A stretch of 21,114 nucleotides of DNA from an uncultured Clostridia bacterium. GTDB taxonomy: Bacteria; Bacillota; Clostridia; Oscillospirales; Acutalibacteraceae. The first letter of the stretch is position 1, and the number at the start of each line of letters is the position of its first letter. A model generated the notes under the pieces. It ran no database searches and was not told where the DNA came from. It saw only the letters and a program-made list of their open reading frames with translations. This document shows positions 14,268-20,191 of the stretch, piece after piece. Where the stretch lies: contig CALGRR010000130.1 in the NCBI GenBank assembly GCA_937880805.1, positions 1 to 21,114 of the forward strand, in the 5' to 3' direction. A program made the position numbers and the translations under genes.

Positions 14268-15728
14268 TTATTTCTTGTTTGCCAGGCGGTAATTGTTTAC
14301 AAGGGCGGCAAGCTCCAAACGGCTGTGAACCGCCAGAGTATAATAAATATCTTTTACATAATCCTTCACGGTATGCTCGGAAATGACAAGGGTTTTTGCA
14401 ATATCCTTGTTAGTGTAGCCAAGACAGATAAGCTCCGCAACCTCACGCTTCTTCGGACTGAGCTTTGCAAGAGGATTATCTGCATCGTCTGCCGAAACGG
14501 TTGCAGGCACGGTTTTTATTTCCGTTTCCTCGACGGGAGATTTCTCTGCTTCTTCTGCGGCAGGAACGGTATCGTCGGCAATGCGACGGCGAAGGGTAAA
14601 CATCAGGAAAGGCTCAACTTGCATAAACACAAACACAAGCACACCCATAATCACTGCGTAAACGATATACAGTGCGACAGGTGCGCCGAGGAACAGCTCG
14701 GCAATAACCGCATGAATAAGAACCGCCGTGATTGCAAGCCCGATAATTGCGGAGGCTACGTATCTTGACGGATAGGCTTTCATAATCGGCACACCGTAAA
14801 GCGGAGCGAGCATACATACCGTCATACCGAAGCCAATGAGTATGCAGGCGACGTAGGAAAGTGCGGGAACATATGCGGACACAAGCATTACAAGAAAACC
14901 GAATCCACCGAGTCCGACAAACAGGGGCACCATACGGAAGGGATGAATGTTTGCTTTCTTATGAAGAAAATACATAGTAAAGCTTGAAAGAGCCACTACA
15001 AAATACATAATAGACACTCCGTGCTCGACCTTGCCTGCGACCGCAGGACCGCCAACGCCCATCAGTGCAGCAATGAAAGCAATAAGATAAGCCCCCCACA
15101 TCATCTTCTTCGGAGCGACAAGACCGTCGCTCTTTTTCAAAAACTGCGGCAGATGCTCCTTACCCGCAGGGATACGGAGGAAGAATATAAACAGAAGTAC
15201 AAGAGCCACCACCATTGCATAGCGGAAAGCGGAGAACGGAATCGACACGATCTCGTTCTGAACCAAAGCGATCAGGAACACCGCTATCCCGTAGCCGAAG
15301 GTCAGATATTTGATACTGCTTTTTTCGGAAAAGCAGTTGACTACAAGGAACGTTTCAAAGCCGATCATCAGGCAGCAGCAGAAAATCTGCAGGTAAATGT
15401 TAAACCGCAGAATATACTCCGGCAGAGGAAGAAAGAAAGCAACTGCCGAAAGAAGCGCAACACCCGTGGCGATCCGCTGAACCCACACGATAATCTTCGG
15501 CAAAAAGATCATCGTAAGGATACCCAGTATGTAACAAACCGCTGTCAGCGTGGTGCCGTAATCTATGTTGATGTTGATTGGGATTTTTCCATCCATTGCC
15601 GAGGACGGCTCAAGGAAATAATAGATAAATCCCATCTGCCAAAAGCTGAACATAGAGAAGCAGACGAGCATCCAAAGCGGAATACCTCTCCTCTTTTTCT
15701 GGTTTTCTATGAGAATAGGGTGATTCAT
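14268..15728 (-). CDS. Membrane-embedded LuxR-type transcriptional regulator
   Basis: A 486-residue protein that combines an integral membrane region with a C-terminal LuxR-type HTH. About twelve hydrophobic segments fill residues 20-390, arranged much like an MFS-type transporter. A charged linker rich in Glu and Pro follows. The HTH lies in the last 65 residues: LSPKKREVAELICLGYTNKD, IAKTLVISEHTVKDYVKDIY, and LAVHSRLELAALV. The recognition helix (SEHTVKDYV) is typical. Such proteins probably sense a ligand at the membrane; the signal is unknown. I chose ATG 15728, eight bases after AGGAAGG, over GTG 15737. It diverges from the small LuxR gene at 16042, with three palindromes between them. 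Confidence 0.88.
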   Translation of the reverse strand: MNHPILIENQKKRRGIPLWMLVCFSMFSFWQMGFIYYFLEPSSAMDGKIPININIDYGTTLTAVCYILGILTMIFLPKIIVWVQRIATGVALLSAVAFFLPLPEYILRFNIYLQIFCCCLMIGFETFLVVNCFSEKSSIKYLTFGYGIAVFLIALVQNEIVSIPFSAFRYAMVVALVLLFIFFLRIPAGKEHLPQFLKKSDGLVAPKKMMWGAYLIAFIAALMGVGGPAVAGKVEHGVSIMYFVVALSSFTMYFLHKKANIHPFRMVPLFVGLGGFGFLVMLVSAYVPALSYVACILIGFGMTVCMLAPLYGVPIMKAYPSRYVASAIIGLAITAVLIHAVIAELFLGAPVALYIVYAVIMGVLVFVFMQVEPFLMFTLRRRIADDTVPAAEEAEKSPVEETEIKTVPATVSADDADNPLAKLSPKKREVAELICLGYTNKDIAKTLVISEHTVKDYVKDIYYTLAVHSRLELAALVNNYRLANKK

Positions 15729-15798
15729 AAACCGCACCTTCCTTTGCTGCGAAAAATCATCGCAAAATCGTAAAAATCATTGAATTCTTTAAAAAACT

Positions 15799-15964
15799 CA
15801 CCCGAACAGGTGGTTTTTTCCTGAAAACCCCCCAAACGGGGGGTGCAAAACGGACAAAAAAATCAATATAATCAAATCATAACAGTATCTTTTCTAAATA
15901 GAATTATAAATTATATTTTTCTTTTTTTCAAGAATATACGAGAAATACTACCCAAAAAGGTAGT
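15799..15964. promoter_or_regulatory. Three similar palindromes between divergent LuxR-type genes
   Basis: CACC-CGAACA-GGTG (15799-15812), ACCCCCC-AAAC-GGGGGGT (15827-15844) and ACTACC-CAAAAA-GGTAGT (15947-15964) share ACC/GGT-like arms around an A-rich centre beginning with C. Their centres are at 15805.5, 15835.5 and 15955.5, that is 30 and 120 bp apart. They are good candidates for operators of one or both flanking LuxR-type regulators. The rest of this intergenic stretch (15729-16041) is A/T rich, with a short direct repeat AAAAATCAT at 15752 and 15772. Confidence 0.55.
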
Positions 15965-15992
15965 GTGTGTCAAATCCCCCTGTATTGGGCAG

Positions 15993-16021
15993 GTTACATC
16001 TTCAGCTTGACAAAGTATAAT
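15993..16021 (+). promoter_or_regulatory. Probable promoter of the small LuxR-HTH gene
   Basis: TATAAT (16016-16021) is a perfect -10. The box 17 bp upstream, GTTACA (15993-15998), is a weak -35, which fits an activator-dependent promoter. The nearest palindrome is centred about 70 bp before the expected start site. The start site would fall close to 16028, giving a short leader before ATG 16042. Confidence 0.55.
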
Positions 16022-16041
16022 TATCCTTGAAGAGGTGGCGT

Positions 16042-16305
16042 ATGGGAATACTGAATTATTTCGATTATATTGCATTGGCAGAAAACGAACATAAGAGGCT
16101 GCTTGAAATTTATCCCGAGCTGGAAAAACTATCGAGGCGTGAACTTGAGGTTTTCGCTCATCTTCTTACCGACAAAACGCAGGCACAGATAGCGGAGGAA
16201 TTGTTTATTACACATTCTTCCGTGCATTTCCATTGCAAAAACATATACCGTAAACTCGGTATAAAAAGCCGTAAACAAATATTGATAAGATATAAAGATT
16301 TATAA
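16042..16305 (+). CDS. Small LuxR-type HTH protein
   Basis: An 87-residue protein consisting almost only of a LuxR/GerE-type DNA-binding domain: LSRRELEVFAHLLTDKTQAQ, IAEELFITHSSVHFHCKNIY, then RKLGIKSRKQILIRY. The first 28 residues form a short helical lead without receiver or sensor domain. Single-domain GerE-like regulators act as dimers, often as activators. I chose ATG 16042 with AGAGGTGG just before it; an in-frame TTG at 16027 would precede that ribosome site. It is 12 bp from the next gene, so the two form one transcript, and it diverges from the membrane LuxR gene. It may control the unknown protein and possibly the RT unit downstream. Confidence 0.85.
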   Translation: MGILNYFDYIALAENEHKRLLEIYPELEKLSRRELEVFAHLLTDKTQAQIAEELFITHSSVHFHCKNIYRKLGIKSRKQILIRYKDL

Positions 16306-16317
16306 GGAGGAACCTTT

Positions 16318-16833
16318 ATGGGATTTCTGGAAAGAATTTTGAGAAAAGGAATAAGCGATGGTGTAAGTAAGGCAGTAGGTGATGCAATCAGCAAAGCTAT
16401 TAAACCTTCTGTAACGGAATTTGCCAATAAAACCGCACAGCAGTTTGACGATGCAGCCCGTAATGCACAGTCATCGCAGACATACGCCTCTGCTCCTTTT
16501 GTTCAGAAAACATACAACACCGATGACAATTATTTTGCGTCTGTTATCACCGAAGCAAGCTTCCCCGGTTATTCAATCTCAACAAATGTTCACGCCAAAA
16601 ACTTTGATGCAAGTGCGCATCCGAGCTGCTACCCGATTTCATACCTTTTCTCAAACGGTTCTCAGCCTAAGCTTGCAGTTCTTGTTATGAACAAGAATCA
16701 GTACCGTTCTATGATTGCAAAAGGAACTTACAAGGTTCTTGACGATAACGGCATTCCTTACATCCGTTTCTTCAAGGGAATGGAAAACGAAAGCGGATAT
16801 GTCATTAACCGAATAAGAGAAAACCTCAGATAA
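16318..16833 (+). CDS. Protein of unknown function, 171 residues, upstream of the RT unit
   Basis: I do not recognise this protein. Residues 1-45 form a probable amphipathic helix (GFLERILRKGISDGVSKAVG, then AISKAIKPSVTEF) that could lie on a membrane or bind a partner. Residues 45-80 are polar and low in complexity (QSSQTYASAP). Residues 80-171 look globular, mixed alpha/beta (KLAVLVMNKNQYRSMI, then NGIPYIRFFKGM), and end with a basic helix. No signal peptide is present. AAGGAGG precedes ATG 16318 and overlaps the end of the small LuxR gene, so the two are co-transcribed. The non-coding RNA candidate begins ten bases past its stop. It could be an accessory of the RT system or an independent gene. 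Confidence 0.75.
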   Translation: MGFLERILRKGISDGVSKAVGDAISKAIKPSVTEFANKTAQQFDDAARNAQSSQTYASAPFVQKTYNTDDNYFASVITEASFPGYSISTNVHAKNFDASAHPSCYPISYLFSNGSQPKLAVLVMNKNQYRSMIAKGTYKVLDDNGIPYIRFFKGMENESGYVINRIRENLR

Positions 16834-16842
16834 TTTTTGCTT

Positions 16843-16975
16843 AAAACAGAGAGAAAAGCTTTATGCGCCTGTGAAGAACCCAGCACGGAACTTTATGAGT
16901 TTTGCAGGCAGCCGTTTCGTGTACGGTTTCGTATCGCAAAATTGCGATGTTAAATCATTTTCTCTCTGTTTTTTT
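16843..16975 (+). ncRNA. Candidate structured RNA bounded by a perfect 15-bp inverted repeat, upstream of the RT
   Basis: AAAACAGAGAGAAAA (16843-16857) and TTTTCTCTCTGTTTT (16958-16972) are perfect complements that enclose 100 nt; a run of seven T (16969-16975) overlaps the right arm. Inside, GCCTG (16867-16871) pairs with CAGGC (16905-16909) and encloses AACT/AGTT (16889-16901). Further stems are CCGT/ACGG (16912-16926) and ATCGCAA/TTGCGAT (16933-16948). A -10-like GATAAT (16829-16834), with TTAACC 18 bp before it, would start transcription near 16842, at the repeat edge. The layout recalls the a1/a2-flanked RNA of retrons. Being a template or partner of the RT is inference. Confidence 0.6.
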
Positions 16976-16987
16976 ATTTAATGATTT

Positions 16988-18196
16988 ATGTGCGTAATTG
17001 ATAAACTGTTTGAAAAGGAAATATGGGAAGCCTTTTTTATTCACAAAATTGAGCAGGGAAACATAAGCGAAAAGGATACTGCAGACCTTCGGAGGTTTAT
17101 TGACGGCAAGGAATATCTTCCCGTTGCAGGCAGAATCAGAATCAATCAAAGCTTTTCAGCTCCGCAAAAAACGCTTATCAGCAAATCAAAAGCAGGCAGA
17201 AAAAGAACTGTATATACTTTTGGCAGAGAAGAAAACTATGTTTTAAAGCTGATTTCCTTTCTTCTACGTGATTATGATTATCTTTTTTCACCGAATCTTT
17301 ATTCCTTCCGAAAAGAATCGGGAGTTAAAAAAGCCGCAGAGGATGTTATGAAAATCAAGGATTTGGATGACAGATATGTCTACAAAGCCGATATAAGTGA
17401 CTATTTCAACTCGGTTGATGTTGATATTCTTCTTCCGAATTTAAAAAAAGCTTTAAGTGACGATTCCGAATTATATTTGTTTTTTGAAACACTTCTCCGA
17501 AATCCGTATGTGCAGTATAACGGTGAATTGCTTGAAGAACGAAAAGGAATTATGGCAGGTGTTCCCGTATCTGCATTTCTTGCAAATTTTTATCTGCGTG
17601 AGCTTGATGAATATTTCTTCAGTCGAAATATTCCCTATATCCGATATTCGGATGACATTCTTGTTTTTGCAAAGGATGAATCCGAGCTTGACGAAAGCAT
17701 CAAGGCTATAAAAAACTGCCTTTTTTCAAAAAAACTCACCATCAATCCCGATAAGGAAACAATAACAAATCCGGGTGAAAAATGGACTTTCCTTGGCTTT
17801 TCTTATCACAACGGAATAATTGACATCAATGATGTTTCTTTTGAAAAGCTCAAAGCAAAAATGCGAAGAAAAGCAAGGTCACTTTCTCGCTGGGCGGGCA
17901 AGAAAAATTTACCCGGAGAATATGCGGCAAGAGCTTTTGTAAAACGGTTCAACACAAAGCTTTATGATAATCCCGTTTACAGCGAGCTGACGTGGACACG
18001 GTGGTTTTTCCCTGTTATAAACACCGATGAAACTCTGAAAAAGATTGATGAATATATGCAGGAGTGCATCCGTTATCTCGCAACGGGAAAAAGAACAAAA
18101 TCACGCTATAATTTCAGATACGAGGACATAAAAAATCTCGGCTACAGAAACCTTGTGAATGAGTATTATAAATTCAAAAATGTTGATAATGTCTGA
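16988..18196 (+). CDS. Reverse transcriptase of unassigned bacterial class (YSDD)
   Basis: A 402-residue RNA-dependent DNA polymerase. Visible RT blocks are RKRTVY (71-76), SPNLYSFRKESGVKKAAEDV (101-120), motif A KADISDYFNS with D135, GIMAGVPVSAFLANFYLREL (187-206), the catalytic box YSDD (220-223), LTINPDKET (250-258) and FLGFSY (268-273). The C-terminal 130 residues contain a basic thumb-like part and a conserved-looking end (GYRNLVNEYYK). The SFR block resembles group II intron RTs, but no maturase X or HNH endonuclease domain is present. I see no retron NAxxH or VTG motif and no DGR-type SQ motif. No ribosome site precedes ATG 16988, which lies 12 bases after the RNA's T run. The active site is intact. 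Confidence 0.9.
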   Translation: MCVIDKLFEKEIWEAFFIHKIEQGNISEKDTADLRRFIDGKEYLPVAGRIRINQSFSAPQKTLISKSKAGRKRTVYTFGREENYVLKLISFLLRDYDYLFSPNLYSFRKESGVKKAAEDVMKIKDLDDRYVYKADISDYFNSVDVDILLPNLKKALSDDSELYLFFETLLRNPYVQYNGELLEERKGIMAGVPVSAFLANFYLRELDEYFFSRNIPYIRYSDDILVFAKDESELDESIKAIKNCLFSKKLTINPDKETITNPGEKWTFLGFSYHNGIIDINDVSFEKLKAKMRRKARSLSRWAGKKNLPGEYAARAFVKRFNTKLYDNPVYSELTWTRWFFPVINTDETLKKIDEYMQECIRYLATGKRTKSRYNFRYEDIKNLGYRNLVNEYYKFKNVDNV

Positions 18197-18218
18197 TTAA
18201 CAGGGAAAAGAGGATGAA

Positions 18219-18398
18219 ATGGAAAATTTAAAAAAACTGACAATTCTTCATTCAAACGATATGCACGGAGATTTTCTTGCCGAGGAAATTGACAGCAGCC
18301 TTGTGGGCGGAGTTTCAATGCTTTCGGGGTATGTCAACAAGGTCAGAGCGGAAGCTGAAAACTGCATTTACTGCGTTGCGGGCGATGTGGTTGAATAA
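18219..18398 (+). pseudogene. N-terminal remnant of a 5'-nucleotidase/metallophosphoesterase
   Basis: A 59-codon frame encodes KLTILHSNDMHGDFL, then GGVSMLSGYVNKVRAEAEN and CVAGDVVE before the stop. These are the first metal-binding motif (the N-D-x-H-G box) and the start of the second (the G-D box) of the 5'-nucleotidase/2',3'-cyclic phosphodiesterase family, whose members are usually at least 450 residues long. The frame ends at the second motif, so no active enzyme is possible. AAGAGG precedes the ATG, 22 bp after the RT stop. The break may mark a deletion or insertion joint. Confidence 0.8.
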
Positions 18399-18449
18399 GC
18401 TCATTCCGAGCATTTCATAAAAAACATATTCAAAGAGGAGGAAAATGCA

Positions 18450-20087
18450 ATGAAAAAATTATTGGCATTTTTGCTGTCATTGATTTTGCTGTTATCTGTT
18501 TTCTCGGTGATGACATTTGCGGCGGAGGAAAACGACATATCGAAATTTGAACTGCCTGCCCCGAAAGCCCCCAATTACTTCGTCTATACCGACGGGGATG
18601 CAACCGAAGGTCATCACGACCATCTGCGAATGATCATGGTCGCCGATCCGGAGGTGGCACTTCTTGCGGCAGAGTACGACCGTGACAGCGATGCCTTCCG
18701 CGAAAAATACGGTCTTTGGTCATTTGAGATCTGTATACAGTACGACGTATCGCTGGATGGCGAGGACAATTGGCAACACAACGAGGAATGGGACACCAAC
18801 TGGTACACAGACGGTATAGGAAACGGCTATCCGTATGTATCCCTACGAAGTGAACTGATGGAGAGCTTCGAATTCTTCTGGTTGACCTACTATGAAGGCG
18901 AGGATGGCAGCGTTTTTGAGCCGTATAAGCCTGCGATCACCACCTATGTATATCACCACGGGGATTGGGACGAAAATATCTATTCCTTCGATGTGGAAAA
19001 TCACAGTCTTTACATCCGCTGCCGCTACTATATGGAGTATTACAGCAATGACGAGCAGATCATCCGCACCGGTGAGTGGTCGGATATCGCCGTCATCGGC
19101 AAGGGCAGCACCCAGCGTGTTCCTGCTGAGCCGAAGAGCTATGCCGCCCCCGTCATCTCCGAGATGAAGGTCGTTCCGCCGGAGGGAACTCAGACCGAGG
19201 CGCATGTCTACTTCGAATTGGACACCCCCGATTCCGTTTGGGACGCTGAAATTTACTATGCTATGCACGACGAGTGGGGTCTTGATGAACTGGACGCGCA
19301 GATCAATGTCAACGGCGGCGGCTGGCAGGACGTCTATGTGGGCAACGCCCACTGGCCCCTCTATGAAGGCGACCGTGTTACCTCTACCACTGCGGCCATC
19401 ACCGAGAAGAGCCATGTTCAGCTGCGTGTACGCTACGGCGGCCCGCTCGGCTATTCCGATTGGTCAAATGTCCTTTCTGTAAACGCTCCCGATTTTGATG
19501 CATCTTCTTGGGCACAGTCAGAGCTTCAGCAGGCAGAGGCTCTCGGACTTATCCCCGAAATTCTTGACGGAGCTGATTTAACAGCCGACATCACAAGAGC
19601 TGAATTTGCAGCAGTTTCCGTAAAGGTTTATGAAGCACTCTCCGGCACACCTGCACTTCCGGCAGTTGCAAATCCGTTTACCGATACGGCAGATCCGGAA
19701 ATCTTGAAAGCATATAACATCGGTGCAGTAAACGGCACATCGGCAACAACCTATTCACCAAACGATCTCTTAAATCGTGAACAGGCGGCGGCAATGTTAA
19801 CCCGAGTGTTCAAGCGTGTAACACTTCCCGGCTGGACACTTGCAACAGATGCAAACTTCAAGCTAGACTACACAAAGCCTGCACTTTTTGCAGACGATGC
19901 AGACATCTCCGATTGGGCGAAAGAAAGCGTGTACTTTATGGCGGCAAACAACATTATAAACGGTGTTGGTAATAACAAATTTGCTCCTAAGAACATCACA
20001 ACCGAAGAACAGGCACAGGGCTATGCAAACGCAACCCGTGAACAGGCTCTCATTATCGCAATGAGAATGGTTGAAAATTTGAAATAA
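18450..20087 (+). CDS. Secreted surface protein with C-terminal SLH domains
   Basis: A 545-residue protein. A signal peptide (MKKLLAFLLSLILLLSVFSV) is cleaved near residue 24 after TFAA. Residues 30-345 are acidic and rich in Trp and Tyr with fibronectin/Ig-like patterns (QVDGN-type strands, YGGPLGYSDWSNVLSV at the end); the domain family is not recognised. Residues 350-545 carry three S-layer homology motifs: ITRAEFAAVSVKVYEAL; NPFTDTADPEILKAYNIGAV with LNREQAAAMLTRVF; and FADDADISDWAKESVYFMAA with TREQALIIAMRMV. SLH domains bind pyruvylated secondary cell-wall polymer, so it is probably held non-covalently at the wall. AGGAGG precedes the ATG. The middle (about 18540-19490) uses more GC-rich codons than both ends. 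Confidence 0.88.
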   Translation: MKKLLAFLLSLILLLSVFSVMTFAAEENDISKFELPAPKAPNYFVYTDGDATEGHHDHLRMIMVADPEVALLAAEYDRDSDAFREKYGLWSFEICIQYDVSLDGEDNWQHNEEWDTNWYTDGIGNGYPYVSLRSELMESFEFFWLTYYEGEDGSVFEPYKPAITTYVYHHGDWDENIYSFDVENHSLYIRCRYYMEYYSNDEQIIRTGEWSDIAVIGKGSTQRVPAEPKSYAAPVISEMKVVPPEGTQTEAHVYFELDTPDSVWDAEIYYAMHDEWGLDELDAQINVNGGGWQDVYVGNAHWPLYEGDRVTSTTAAITEKSHVQLRVRYGGPLGYSDWSNVLSVNAPDFDASSWAQSELQQAEALGLIPEILDGADLTADITRAEFAAVSVKVYEALSGTPALPAVANPFTDTADPEILKAYNIGAVNGTSATTYSPNDLLNREQAAAMLTRVFKRVTLPGWTLATDANFKLDYTKPALFADDADISDWAKESVYFMAANNIINGVGNNKFAPKNITTEEQAQGYANATREQALIIAMRMVENLK

Positions 20088-20109
20088 ATTAACCCCCAAC
20101 TCATAAATG

Positions 20110-20167
20110 CCTCAAGCTCCGCCCTGCTATCCAAATCAGGCGGGCGGAGCCGCCGCAAGGCGTGAGG
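20110..20167 (+). other. Possible three-way-junction RNA element or terminator
   Basis: CCTCA (20110-20114) pairs with TGAGG (20163-20167) and closes two adjacent hairpins. One is GCTCCGCCC/GGGCGGAGC (20116-20150, perfect 9-bp stem). The other is CGCC-GCAA-GGCG (20151-20162), a stem with a GNRA tetraloop. They abut without linker. No T run follows, so it is not a standard terminator. It lies in the 104-bp gap between the SLH gene and the membrane-protein gene, about 10 bases before the ribosome site, so it may affect translation of the latter. Confidence 0.45.
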
Positions 20168-20191
20168 TGACAAAGTAAGGAGGAATACTAT

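Noticed and set aside
15021..15773. 250-codon plus-strand frame opposite the membrane LuxR gene
   Set aside because: It is rich in His, Arg, Gln and Lys, the antisense image of a membrane protein, and has no family resemblance or ribosome site.
16006..16021. TTGACA at 16007 with TATAAT at 16016 as a promoter pair
   Set aside because: The two boxes are only a few bases apart, so they cannot act together; the -35 was placed 17 bp upstream instead.
16843..18196. Classical retron
   Set aside because: The inverted-repeat layout fits, but I see no NAxxH or VTG motif in the RT and no clear msr/msd division; kept as retron-like only.
16318..18196. Diversity-generating retroelement
   Set aside because: The RT motif reads MAGVPVSAFLANF rather than the SQ-type DGR motif. 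I found no template/variable repeat pair with the neighbouring gene and no C-type lectin domain.
18843..19415. 190-codon minus-strand frame opposite the SLH-protein gene
   Set aside because: Shadow of a GC-richer coding stretch; the sense protein has signal peptide and SLH motifs in frame.
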